DNA from: Desulfobacteraceae bacterium
Lineage (GTDB): Bacteria; Desulfobacterota; Desulfobacteria; Desulfobacterales; Desulfobacteraceae
Length of the DNA stretch: 64,000 nt
Direction: 5' to 3'
Assembly: GCA_016743945.1 (NCBI GenBank)
Contig: JADGFI010000004.1
Coordinates: forward strand, 248,001 to 312,000
How positions within the stretch are numbered: position 1 is the first letter of the stretch; each line of letters begins with the position of its first letter. Positions 49,984 to 59,016 of the stretch are shown piece by piece. A program made the position numbers and the translations under genes. Below the pieces are notes generated by a model. That model worked only from the letters and a program-made list of their open reading frames with translations, had not been told where the DNA came from and made no database searches.

Positions 49984-52173
49984 ATGAATATTCTATTGAT
50001 TGATGATGACCCAGCATCACGTGAAAGATTGGCCGATTTTTTTCAAAAGAAGGGATACCCTTTCGTTCAAGCTTCCAATGGCAAGATCGCAATTGATATT
50101 GCCCGGCAACACCCCATAAGTATTATCATTTCTTCCCAGGAAATGCGGGATATGGATGGCATTGAGTTGTGTCGTATTATTCGTGAAGAACAAAAAGGTA
50201 ATTATATTTATTGTATCATGCAGGCAAAAGAAAATGAAAAGAAGAGAAGACTGCCAGGGTATCTTCAGGGAATTGACTCATATATTACCAATCCTGCTGA
50301 TCTTGAGGAACTGGAAGCACTGGTCCGGGTGGGAATGCGTATTGCCGGTTTCGTTACCCTGCAGCCTGCTAAAAAAGAACCGGCACAAACACAAGTGTTA
50401 CCCGGACAAAATGGGAATGCAAAAGGGACTGAAAAAAAAATACCCATGGAAAAGTTTCCATTGCAGATCAAAAGGAAAGATATTCGCAATCACGATATTA
50501 GCAATTCTGATATTTCTTTTGCCAGAATTGCCCTGGAGCAAAAGCTGATCACAAAAGAATTGCTGGCAAAAGTATTTTCTTTTCAAAAAAAAGAAAAAGT
50601 TTTGGGTAATATGATTTCCATTGGTGATATTTTTGTTGCCAACAAAACCATAACAAAAGAACAGTGCGATATTATCCGGTGTGAAATGAAAAATATAAAA
50701 TCTTTTGATGGGGGAAAAGAATCCATAAAAAACTTTACTACACCCAGTCTGGAACAGATAGCTGCATTTTTAAATGTAGCAGTCGATGAAGAAAAAGCAT
50801 TCCTGGTTGCACGAGGCAAACCGGCAACCTTGGGTCGTGATGCATCCATAGAATATCATTTTGATACGGACCACCTAAAGGCTGGAGCAGTAAATGAAGA
50901 TGGAAACATTGATTTCAGGGAAAGGGGGGAGAGACCCCGGGTACAACGCGATGATCTTTTGGCAACAAAACTTCCCATGGAAAGCGGAAAACCAGGCATT
51001 GATGTTAACGGTAATCCCATCCTTGTGCCTGATACAAAGGATATTGCCCTGAAGTGCGGGGAAGGTACCAGGCTTTCTGAAAATGGCCTCGAAGTTTATG
51101 CAACGATCGATGGTCAACCCAATCTTACTTTAGCCGGAGATCTTTCTGTTTTTGCCGAACTTATTATTAACGGTGATGTGGATTTCAATACGGGAAATAT
51201 TGATTTTGATGGCAATGTTGTTGTGAAGGGTGCCATCATTGACGGATTCACCATAAAATGCGGAAATCTTAATGCTAAAGAAATCTTTGGTGCAAAAATA
51301 TTTGCAATAGGTGACGTCCAAGTTTCAGGTGGAATTATCAGAACTCAGATCAAAGCAGAAGGCAAGGTAACTGCAAAATTTATCATGAATTCAAATATTA
51401 AATCCTTTGGCAGCGTCCTGGTTGACAAGGAAGTTATAGATTCTAAAATTCGTTCCAGCGGGAATTTTATCGCAACGCGCGGAAAAATAATTTCATCTTT
51501 TATCTCTGCAAAAATGGGCTTTGAATCACTGGAAATAGGTTCCGATGCTTCTAATCCATGCCGAATAAATGTTGGGATGGATGAAAATATTAAAAAAAGA
51601 ATCCAGGCATTAAATTATACCATTACTGGCAAAAGACAGATATTGGAAAACTTCCAGAAAAACTATGAAAAAGAATCAAAACAGCAGGAGACTATACATT
51701 TAAAAATATCAGAACTCGTCCATATACAGAATCATCTGATTTTAGAACAACAGTCTTTAAATGATCAGATTGAAGAATCAAAACAAAGGGGGGTATCAAA
51801 TGGTATAGACAGGATTCAAGCAAAACTTCTGGTACTCAAGGCTGAGACAGATGCTTTGGATGATCAAGCAAATATTTTTTTTAAAAATCAGGAAATGTTG
51901 GATGAAAAGATTACAGAAGGTTTGGAAAATATCAAAAACATTATCAAAGAGATCGAAACAATCAGTGATGAAAAGGAAGCCATAAGAAAATGGTCAAAGG
52001 AGGAAAGGGGTATCCCTGTCATTAAAGTCAAAGGTTCGATCTCCCAGGGAACACACATGTTTGGAATATATTCATCAATAATTCCAAAGGAAACTATCCG
52101 AAACGTCTTCATAATGGAAAGTAAACAAACAGATGCTGATAGATGGGAAATGATGATTTTAGAATCTAAATAG
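49984..52173 (+). CDS. Pseudo-receiver fused to a FapA (DUF342) beta-helix protein
   Basis: A 729-residue protein. The N-terminal 120 residues keep the receiver fold (ILLIDDDPASRERLADFFQK), but the phospho-accepting Asp is replaced (SIIISSQEMRDMDG) and the conserved Lys region reads YITNPADLEEL, so phosphotransfer is unlikely. After a linker, about 245-540 is a FapA/DUF342 beta-helix (GRDASIEYHFDTDHL, YATIDGQPNLTLAGDLSVFA, GDVDFNTGNIDFDGNVVVKG). A coiled coil of about 130 residues follows, and a last beta segment ends the protein. FapA-like proteins act in cell-surface assembly or polar scaffolds in other bacteria. It lies 47 bases after the CBS gene; the AAAGAAA site before the ATG is weak. 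Confidence 0.85.
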   Translation: MNILLIDDDPASRERLADFFQKKGYPFVQASNGKIAIDIARQHPISIIISSQEMRDMDGIELCRIIREEQKGNYIYCIMQAKENEKKRRLPGYLQGIDSYITNPADLEELEALVRVGMRIAGFVTLQPAKKEPAQTQVLPGQNGNAKGTEKKIPMEKFPLQIKRKDIRNHDISNSDISFARIALEQKLITKELLAKVFSFQKKEKVLGNMISIGDIFVANKTITKEQCDIIRCEMKNIKSFDGGKESIKNFTTPSLEQIAAFLNVAVDEEKAFLVARGKPATLGRDASIEYHFDTDHLKAGAVNEDGNIDFRERGERPRVQRDDLLATKLPMESGKPGIDVNGNPILVPDTKDIALKCGEGTRLSENGLEVYATIDGQPNLTLAGDLSVFAELIINGDVDFNTGNIDFDGNVVVKGAIIDGFTIKCGNLNAKEIFGAKIFAIGDVQVSGGIIRTQIKAEGKVTAKFIMNSNIKSFGSVLVDKEVIDSKIRSSGNFIATRGKIISSFISAKMGFESLEIGSDASNPCRINVGMDENIKKRIQALNYTITGKRQILENFQKNYEKESKQQETIHLKISELVHIQNHLILEQQSLNDQIEESKQRGVSNGIDRIQAKLLVLKAETDALDDQANIFFKNQEMLDEKITEGLENIKNIIKEIETISDEKEAIRKWSKEERGIPVIKVKGSISQGTHMFGIYSSIIPKETIRNVFIMESKQTDADRWEMMILESK

Positions 52174-52255
52174 TTCAAACCCCTCGCCTTTGGTCGGCAT
52201 TAATGATAACACTTCTATATATAATGTGTATCAGAATTTCTAAAATTGGAAGCGA

Positions 52256-53668
52256 CTAGGGTTCAATTCTGATAGACGGATACAATCCTTCAAGCTCTCC
52301 CTTTGGATATGGCTGAATAATATTAAAAGAGATGTTTTGATCGTCCTGGGCGTGTCCCCGGTTTTCACCATTGTGAAACAGGGCGCCATTTGCCAATAAA
52401 ATATGTTCGAGTCTTTTTTTAAAGCCGTCGATAAAAACAGAGCCCAGGCCTGAAAACGTCATTCTTCCGATTCTCAGGGTATCGCGTATTTCAGCCAGAT
52501 CATCAAGGGCAATAGAGTTGTTTGCAATATCTTCTTTCGACCGGATGAATCCCCAGATAAGATGTTCTTCGGGTATGGAGATCGGAATATCGGGATCAAT
52601 GATGGTATGGGGCATGACAATACACCCTTCCCCGATTTTAATGGGGGCGGTGGGTTTGCCATTTAAAAATGAATTAAATCCAACAAAAGTTGAATGACCG
52701 ATCTCTGAATGGATAATTTTTCCGCCGTGGGCGGTGATGCAATTGCCGGACAGATGTGAATTGATAATATAGGTATTCTCCTGGGCATTGGACCCGTCTC
52801 CCATGATGGCATTCTCTAAAAAAGCCCGTTGGGCAACCAGCACATTTTCACCAATTTGTATTTTCCCCTGAACCACTGCATACCGGTTAACGGCAGACGT
52901 CGGTGGTGCTTTTATGGAGTCAAGATTCATCACATCAAATAATTTTTCATAGTTTTGTTCCCGTTCTTTCACAAAGTCATAAATAATTCCTCGGGGCTGG
53001 TGAAAAGAATTGATTCCCACATAATTATCCAGAATTTCTTTTTTGAATTTATATTTGAACTCAAAATTCTGGTTTCGTATCCATACGGTTCCGGGATCCA
53101 CTTTCCGATGGAACAGCTCTCCTGCCTGAACATAGGAAAACTCACCGATAATGCACGAATGCAGGTTCATCATATCCACGGTGGCAAAGGGACCTAAAAA
53201 ACACCCCTGAAGATCTGATCCGTGAATATTCACATAGTGGGCGGATATGGTATTATGAATACTGAATTCCTCGGGACTTTCCAGGTTGTGGGAGTTGCTG
53301 TGAACCAGTGTTTTATACAAAAGGCTGTCACGGATCGTGATCCGTTCATCTTCAACAAGGAGAACATCCTTTCGGTAGCGGATGGTATCCCCCTTGCGCT
53401 TTAATTCATCTCCTCTGATATCACTTTTATAGATGGCGGATCTTCCCACATAGCACTGCCCCAGAAAATAGGACCCGGCAATATTGGAATTTCGAAAATG
53501 GAAAAAAATGGGATGCTGGGAGGTGATGCCGTAAAATGCGTAAAACTTGAGCATTTTATCATACTCAAGGGAATTATTTACAAAATCTTCCGTATCAAAA
53601 CCAAATTCCTCTAAATTAACATTCACCCGCCGGATAATTCTATCATTTAATTCTTTTAGCTGTTTCAT
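52256..53668 (-). CDS. Left-handed beta-helix (hexapeptide-repeat) protein
   Basis: A 470-residue protein with hexapeptide repeats in two blocks, about 65-200 (ITIRDSLLYKTLVH, VNIHGSDLQGCFLGPFATVD, LHSCIIGEFSYVQAG) and 275-365 (GKIQIGENVLVAQRAFLENA, AHGGKIIHSEIGHSTFVGFN, IGEGCIVMPHTIIDPDIPIS). These resemble acyl- and nucleotidyl-transferase beta-helices but no catalytic His/CoA loop is evident. It follows the Hyf-like small subunit by 26 bases on the same strand, so it is probably co-transcribed. I infer a sugar- or acyl-transferase-like or structural role and cannot be more exact. Confidence 0.75.
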   Translation of the reverse strand: MKQLKELNDRIIRRVNVNLEEFGFDTEDFVNNSLEYDKMLKFYAFYGITSQHPIFFHFRNSNIAGSYFLGQCYVGRSAIYKSDIRGDELKRKGDTIRYRKDVLLVEDERITIRDSLLYKTLVHSNSHNLESPEEFSIHNTISAHYVNIHGSDLQGCFLGPFATVDMMNLHSCIIGEFSYVQAGELFHRKVDPGTVWIRNQNFEFKYKFKKEILDNYVGINSFHQPRGIIYDFVKEREQNYEKLFDVMNLDSIKAPPTSAVNRYAVVQGKIQIGENVLVAQRAFLENAIMGDGSNAQENTYIINSHLSGNCITAHGGKIIHSEIGHSTFVGFNSFLNGKPTAPIKIGEGCIVMPHTIIDPDIPISIPEEHLIWGFIRSKEDIANNSIALDDLAEIRDTLRIGRMTFSGLGSVFIDGFKKRLEHILLANGALFHNGENRGHAQDDQNISFNIIQPYPKGELEGLYPSIRIEP

Positions 53669-53694
53669 ATATTCAAATATTCCATCAAAAAAAT

Positions 53695-54438
53695 TTATTT
53701 AAAAAATGTTAATAACCCATGAAGATTGGTAAGGGGGTGGGGAGGACAACCGGGGATGAATAGATCCACGGGTAAAATTGTGTCCAACCCTTCTGTGACT
53801 TCAGGACTTCCCACAAAGGGACCGCCACTCAGGGTGCAACTGCCCACCGCAATGACCACTTTTGGTTCGGGAATCGCTTCGTATGTTTTGAGCAATGCGG
53901 TTCGCATATTTTTAGAGACGGGCCCTGTCACCACAATACCATCTGAATGACGGGGAGATGCCACAAAATTAATCCCAAACCGGGCCAGATCAAAAAATGG
54001 GGTTGCCAATACGTTTAAATCGGCTTCACAGGCATTACACCCCCCGGCCGATACCTGGCGCAGTTGTAAAGATCTGCCAAATAAGCGTTTAAAATGTTGC
54101 TTTGAATGTTCAGCTAGGGAGGGCAGATCCCCATGGGTGATCAGGTGGTCTTTCTGGGCAGTGGCAATTTCAAAATCCCCGGTAAAGCGGACAAATTTAC
54201 CTTGGGAAATCTGTTCACAGGTGCCGCAAAAAACACACCGGCCCATATCAATTTTTTTTGTATGGATATCAATGGCATTCTGGGGGCAGGCAGTGACACA
54301 GGCTTTTATGATATCAGGATCAGCATCTGTTTGAACAATGGGTCTGCCGCGATAGCGAGCGAATACAGCGGGTTTTTCCTGGGGATAGTTGCAGGTTTTG
54401 TACCCTTGTTCATATCTGTTTTTAAGTGTAGTGAACAT
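53695..54438 (-). CDS. Complex-I/group-4-hydrogenase-type small subunit with ferredoxin leader
   Basis: A 247-residue electron-transfer subunit of the NuoB/HyfI class. The first 100 residues carry a shortened ferredoxin-like part with CVTACPQNAI and CVFCGTC. The NuoB-like part has the proximal-cluster ligands VSAGGCNACEADL, AVGSCTLSGG and FIPGCPPHPL, all present. It takes electrons from a soluble donor and should pass them to the large subunit or membrane arm. It is the last respiratory gene of the operon, 27 bases after the large subunit. Whether the partner reduces protons is doubtful (see next gene). Confidence 0.9.
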   Translation of the reverse strand: MFTTLKNRYEQGYKTCNYPQEKPAVFARYRGRPIVQTDADPDIIKACVTACPQNAIDIHTKKIDMGRCVFCGTCEQISQGKFVRFTGDFEIATAQKDHLITHGDLPSLAEHSKQHFKRLFGRSLQLRQVSAGGCNACEADLNVLATPFFDLARFGINFVASPRHSDGIVVTGPVSKNMRTALLKTYEAIPEPKVVIAVGSCTLSGGPFVGSPEVTEGLDTILPVDLFIPGCPPHPLTNLHGLLTFFK

Positions 54439-54465
54439 TTAAAACTCTCTTTATTGTGTTTAGTA

Positions 54466-55986
54466 TCAAAGATCAAATCCGCAATAGGAAAGATTAAAAC
54501 TTTTATTATTTAAAGGGAAATCCGATATCCCGGTATTCCGTAACGCCATTGCAAGACCATTCCAATTGTGAAAAGAGGGGTCTTTGACCTTGTATCGAAG
54601 GATTTTTCTGTTTTTGTCGGTGATCATCGCATGGGATACTTCCCCCCGCCAGGCTTCATTAACCGTTACCACAAAACTGGAGGGTGGCAATTGTTTGATC
54701 TTGTTGTCCACACAACAGGTTTCCACCGGCAGTGCAATTAAAGATTGGATGATATTTATGGATTGAAGCACTTCATTATACCTCACCCGTGCACGGGCAT
54801 ACACATCGCAAGAGGTTTTTTTATTTTCAGGAATTTCCAAGTGGGAATAGTATTCCGTGGGAAAACAGCGCCGGGCATCGTAACCGATGCCGGAAGCGCG
54901 TCCTGCCGGTCCCACAAGGCCTAAATTCTGCGCATCTTCATAGCTTACGGCACCGCAGTCTTCAAACCGGGCCCGGACAGTGGAGGCGGAAAAAAGAAGT
55001 TCCAGAACATGCTCGACCTGGGGTTTGAGTTCCTTGAGCCGTTCGTCAAGGGTTTTGCGAACATCATCATTTAGATCGAAACGAACCCCTCCGGGGCGAA
55101 CCAGGCCTTTTCCAAATCGGTTGCCGCAGAGCAGCAGCATCAGATTTAAAAAATCTCCCCGAATCCGTCCAAAATAGTTGGCCGGCGGTAAAAAGGCCAC
55201 ATCCCCGCTCAAGGCCCCAAGATCTCCAATGTGATTGGCCAGTCGCTCCAGTTCAAGTGCTATGGTTCGAATAATGCGGGCGCCTTTATCCGGCTGAACC
55301 CGGGTCAGTGATTCAATTGCCTGGGCCATGCAAAGACTATGTCCGATGGTGGTGTCCCCTGCAATGTTTTCAGCTAGGATGGGCAGTCTTTTGGCCTCAA
55401 CATCATGGAACAGATTTTCCATAGCCCGGTGCTGGTATCCCAGTTGTATTTCCAGGTGAAGAACCAGTTCTCCGATACAATTGAACCGAAAGTGGCCGGG
55501 TTCAATGACACCGGCATGAACGGGACCCACCGCCACTTCATGGATTTCATCCCCTTCCACCTGGTAATAGTCGTAATTGCCCGGAATATCCTGGGTATAA
55601 TCATTGCCAAACACATCGGGCAGATTTTGATAGTTGGGGTGGTATCGGACCATCTTCAGCCAGGGGTGACCTTCTGGTTTAATCGCAAATTGCTCTGCCA
55701 TTTCCCTTTCAAACATGTGAAAGGGTTCACAGGTTTGACTCAAAGATGGATAGGAATCCGGGGCATCGCAGCCGGCAACCATGAGTTTGTCGGTTCGTAA
55801 AACCGCCATGAGTTTAATGGGACCCTCATCCTTATTTTTATCTTCATAGGCAAAGTATTGAACCACCTTGCCCTCTGCCTTAATAATTTCCAGTGCAGCG
55901 CTCCGGAAATCCTCAAAGGGCAGATGGGGGATACGGTTCAGTTCTAGTGTCTCACCATTTAAAACGTCTAGGAAAGCGTTTGTCAT
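54466..55986 (-). CDS. Fused NuoCD/HyfG-type large subunit without NiFe cysteine ligands
   Basis: A 506-residue fusion: a 30-kDa-subunit-like part (to about 125) and a 49-kDa/HyfG part with VGPVHAGVIEPGHFRFNCIG, EIQLGYQHRAMENLF and LERLANHIGDLGALSGDVAF. At the first NiFe site the sequence is NIAGDTTIGHSLCMAQAIES instead of RxCGxC, and the C-terminus NLSYCGFDL has no DPCxxC. No peptidase-processed tail exists. It is therefore not a hydrogenase but resembles energy-converting-hydrogenase-related (Ehr) complexes. It overlaps the HyfF-like start by four bases. A quinone or other acceptor is possible but unproven. Confidence 0.9.
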   Translation of the reverse strand: MTNAFLDVLNGETLELNRIPHLPFEDFRSAALEIIKAEGKVVQYFAYEDKNKDEGPIKLMAVLRTDKLMVAGCDAPDSYPSLSQTCEPFHMFEREMAEQFAIKPEGHPWLKMVRYHPNYQNLPDVFGNDYTQDIPGNYDYYQVEGDEIHEVAVGPVHAGVIEPGHFRFNCIGELVLHLEIQLGYQHRAMENLFHDVEAKRLPILAENIAGDTTIGHSLCMAQAIESLTRVQPDKGARIIRTIALELERLANHIGDLGALSGDVAFLPPANYFGRIRGDFLNLMLLLCGNRFGKGLVRPGGVRFDLNDDVRKTLDERLKELKPQVEHVLELLFSASTVRARFEDCGAVSYEDAQNLGLVGPAGRASGIGYDARRCFPTEYYSHLEIPENKKTSCDVYARARVRYNEVLQSINIIQSLIALPVETCCVDNKIKQLPPSSFVVTVNEAWRGEVSHAMITDKNRKILRYKVKDPSFHNWNGLAMALRNTGISDFPLNNKSFNLSYCGFDL

Positions 55987-57407
55987 CTAAGTCCTCCTCC
56001 AACGGCAGTCACAGCATCAACAATGGTTTGATATACGGTATCCGGCATATAGAAGCAAAATATCAAAGAGGTTAATAACAGGATATATTGGGGCCAGACC
56101 ATACTGGCCTTTTCTTTAATTTGAATCGTTCCATCAAAATTATCAAAGGAGATTTTCATTATCTGGTTGGCAAATCCGGCAAATATGACACACAAGGCCG
56201 CAATAAAAATACCGATTGTTAGGTAGCGGCCGGAGCGAAAAGCCCCCACAATAATAAACAATTCACCAATAAAGATCCCAAAGGGGGGAAATCCGGATAT
56301 GCCGGCAAACCCGCTGAAAAATGCGATAAATGTTTTTGGCATTCGGCTAACCATGTCGCCGGTAGAGGTTATCAGCCGGTTCCCATATCCCAGTAAAATA
56401 TTGCCGGAAGATAAAAACAGGGAAGATTTAATCAGGCTATGGTGGATCATGCAGATGATGGCGCCATAGGCGGCGATTCCGCCAATGCCCGTTCCCACGG
56501 CGATGATCCCCATGTTCTCGATGCTGGAATAGGCCAGCATCCGTTTGTATTCGTTTTGTTTAAGAATAAAGGTGGCCGCTGCCAGAATGGACATCAACCC
56601 GAACACAATCAGAATCGTACTTGAAAAATCATTGAGCCCGGCCGCATACATGATTTTATTGGTTTTAAAGATCCCCAGATAGGCACAATTTAAAAGGACT
56701 CCGGACAAGAGGGCCGATGCCGGGCTCGGGGCTTCACTATGGGCGTCGGGAAGCCAGGTGTGCATGGGGGCAAGCCCCATTTTTGTTCCGTATCCCACCA
56801 GTATAAAAACAAATCCGGCTTTCAGCCACAAGGGATCTAAGGATTTTGCAACCAGGGTGAGTGCTGAAAAAGAAAGGGGGGCATCAACATTACCAATATC
56901 CATGGCCAGGGTCACAAAGACCGACCCTAACAATGCCATGGCAATCCCCACCGAACAAATGAGCACATATTTCCAGGTGGCTTCAAGGGAGGCGCCTGAT
57001 CTATGGGTATAGATCAACGGCGCACTGGCAAGGGTGGTGGCTTCTATGGCGATCCACATGACCATGATATGATCCGACAGGGTGACCATGGTCATGGTGG
57101 ATAAAAACAGGAGCATAAACCCTGTGAAAATATTTTCTGCTTGAATCTTGCTCGCTTTCAGATATCCCATGGTATAGATGGAAATCAGGAAAAACAACAG
57201 GGAAATAACCAACAGGGACAGCAACCCTTCGGGGGTCACTGCAAAATAATCGCAAAAATAAGCAATAGGTCTGTTTATCCACAAGAACAAAGATAAAACA
57301 AGATGGATGGCTCCCGTAAAGACCAAAAGGGGGCGACCGATCTCTTTTGGAACAAAAAAAGCAATGAGGCCTGTTATAAAAGGGACTAGAAAAATGATTT
57401 CAACCAT
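55983..57407 (-). CDS. hyfF: HyfF/NuoN-like proton-translocating membrane subunit
   Basis: A 474-residue antiporter-type subunit with about fourteen segments: IMVMWIAIEATTLASAPLIY, a conserved MAPMHTWLPDAHSEAPSPAS loop, ALLSGVLLNCAYLG, AYSSIENMGIIAVGTGIGGI and GFAGISGFPPFGIFIGELF. The Glu in the early IEATTL segment and the His/Asp loop are the usual ion-path residues. It is the second antiporter-like subunit here. It lies 10 bases after HyfE, and its stop overlaps the start of the large subunit. Confidence 0.9.
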   Translation of the reverse strand: MVEIIFLVPFITGLIAFFVPKEIGRPLLVFTGAIHLVLSLFLWINRPIAYFCDYFAVTPEGLLSLLVISLLFFLISIYTMGYLKASKIQAENIFTGFMLLFLSTMTMVTLSDHIMVMWIAIEATTLASAPLIYTHRSGASLEATWKYVLICSVGIAMALLGSVFVTLAMDIGNVDAPLSFSALTLVAKSLDPLWLKAGFVFILVGYGTKMGLAPMHTWLPDAHSEAPSPASALLSGVLLNCAYLGIFKTNKIMYAAGLNDFSSTILIVFGLMSILAAATFILKQNEYKRMLAYSSIENMGIIAVGTGIGGIAAYGAIICMIHHSLIKSSLFLSSGNILLGYGNRLITSTGDMVSRMPKTFIAFFSGFAGISGFPPFGIFIGELFIIVGAFRSGRYLTIGIFIAALCVIFAGFANQIMKISFDNFDGTIQIKEKASMVWPQYILLLTSLIFCFYMPDTVYQTIVDAVTAVGGGLR

Positions 57408-57417
57408 GAAATAATAC

Positions 57418-58062
57418 CTATTCCTTTAAAGTTCTGAGAAGTGCTGTATCAACATCATCAAAGGTTCGTTTAATGTTTTGAAGGATGATGGCCATTATCA
57501 TAACCCCGGCCAGGACATCCAGCAAAATACCGAATTCAACAATATGCCGGGCACGAACTGAAAAAGTGGTGCCGACAAGGTAAATACCATTTTCCATCAT
57601 GATATACCCCAACACCATGGCAATGGCATTTCTTCTTGCCATCAACAAAAACATACCGGTCACCAGAAGGGCAATGGCCGTGGGGAATAAAAGCGTATAG
57701 AGGCTTATGGACGGAAGGTTCAGCTGTCGGCTCAGGTAGGTCGCGGCAACGATGAGTCCAAGACCGCAGAGCAGGGAGGCATGGTACCCGATAATGGGTT
57801 CGACCTCTCTGTGAATCGCCACTCGTTTAATGGCAATGTAAATACTCATGGGAATGATGATACCCCTGATTAAAAGGGTTCCAATGGTAAAGGTCATTCC
57901 GCCTATTGTCATGCCGTGACCCAGGAAAAAAGGAATAATGGAAACTACGATTCCCTGGAAGGCTACCACCGCGATCAGCATGGGCAGCCGGCTGGAGCCA
58001 AAGGAAAATAATACGGAAAGCAGTACAAAGGTTAAAATGGTATCAACCGGGTTTAATATCAT
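57418..58062 (-). CDS. hyfE: HyfE-like membrane subunit
   Basis: A 214-residue protein with about six segments. Its second half resembles NuoK: AIALLVTGMFLLMARRNAIA, VLGYIMMENGIYLVGTTFSV and the EFGILLDVLAGVMIMAIIL close. The MENGI Glu matches the conserved NuoK carboxylate used in ion transfer. The start overlaps the HyfC-like stop by four bases. The HyfE family joins NuoK- and NuoJ-like roles in group-4 hydrogenases. Confidence 0.88.
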   Translation of the reverse strand: MILNPVDTILTFVLLSVLFSFGSSRLPMLIAVVAFQGIVVSIIPFFLGHGMTIGGMTFTIGTLLIRGIIIPMSIYIAIKRVAIHREVEPIIGYHASLLCGLGLIVAATYLSRQLNLPSISLYTLLFPTAIALLVTGMFLLMARRNAIAMVLGYIMMENGIYLVGTTFSVRARHIVEFGILLDVLAGVMIMAIILQNIKRTFDDVDTALLRTLKE

Positions 58063-58979
58063 CTGATAAACTCCATGGTGATAATGGTTGCAAAAAAGGC
58101 CAGGGCAAAGGAGGTCAGTACAAATTGCGGTACCTTGTCCATTCTGTAGCGGGCCATGACCGATTCGGTCACACCGATTGCCATATAGACTATTACAAGT
58201 CCTAAAATATACAGGCCGAAGCTAAGTCCTGTTATCTCAGCGCCAAAGGGTAAAATCAGACGGGAAACAATGGTTGAATAGAAAAAAAGTTTACAAAAAG
58301 ATCCCAATTCTATGAGGCCCAAATCCGGTCCGCTGTGATCCAACACCATCACCTCGTGGATCATGGTAAGCTCCAGGTGGGTTGCAGGGTCATCCACCGG
58401 AACCCTTGAATTTTCCGTTAATAGAATAATGAAGAAGGCAAAGACAATAAATACCAGGGGGGCGCCGGCTGACTGCCACAGCCCAAGTGTTTGTGACCCG
58501 GTAAAATATGCGGATAATTGAAGCTCGCCGGTTAACCGATAAAAAAAGATCAGAATCATAAAGGTTGCGGCTTCACAAATAATTGGGAAATAGGCTTCCC
58601 TTGCAGCTCCCATACCTTCAAAGGGAGAGGCCGTATCCATGGCGGCTGCAATGGTGAAAAAGCGGCCCAGCCCCATTATATATAAAACAAAGAGGACGTC
58701 TCCGCTGAATGAAAAAATTGGCTGGCAGCCTCCAATGGGTAGAAACATGAGCACTGTGATGGCAGAACACAATGAAACAAGCGGCCCCAGTTTAAACATG
58801 GGGGTTGTGCTGGTGCTGTAGACGGAGCCCTTTTTAAAAAGTTTGATCAAGGTATAATAATTTATTAACAGGGGTGGTCCTTTTTTGCCCCCGAAAAATG
58901 CTTTGATCTTGAGGATAATGGCGGAGAAAAATGGTGCCAGTAAAATTGCAAGAAGCCAGAAAATGATGGATTTAATCAT
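58059..58979 (-). CDS. hyfC: HyfC/NuoH-like membrane anchor subunit
   Basis: A 306-residue NuoH homologue with about eight segments: a basic GGKKGPPLLINYYTLIKLFK loop after segment 1, MDTASPFEGMGAAREAYFPI, LTENSRVPVDDPATHLELTM and a final MARYRMDKVPQFV. The acidic E/D positions of the NuoH cavity (EGMG, DDPATHLE, HEVMVLDHSG) are retained, linking the cluster subunit to the ion path. It lies 37 bases after HyfB. Start: ATG at 58979. Confidence 0.92.
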   Translation of the reverse strand: MIKSIIFWLLAILLAPFFSAIILKIKAFFGGKKGPPLLINYYTLIKLFKKGSVYSTSTTPMFKLGPLVSLCSAITVLMFLPIGGCQPIFSFSGDVLFVLYIMGLGRFFTIAAAMDTASPFEGMGAAREAYFPIICEAATFMILIFFYRLTGELQLSAYFTGSQTLGLWQSAGAPLVFIVFAFFIILLTENSRVPVDDPATHLELTMIHEVMVLDHSGPDLGLIELGSFCKLFFYSTIVSRLILPFGAEITGLSFGLYILGLVIVYMAIGVTESVMARYRMDKVPQFVLTSFALAFFATIITMEFIR

Positions 58980-59016
58980 GAAATATTCCCACTTAACCTA
59001 AATTATAAGAAACCAT

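Noticed and set aside
54466-54468. UGA at the end of the HyfG-like gene as another Sec codon
   Set aside because: The frame meets a UAA one codon later, so it is an ordinary stop.
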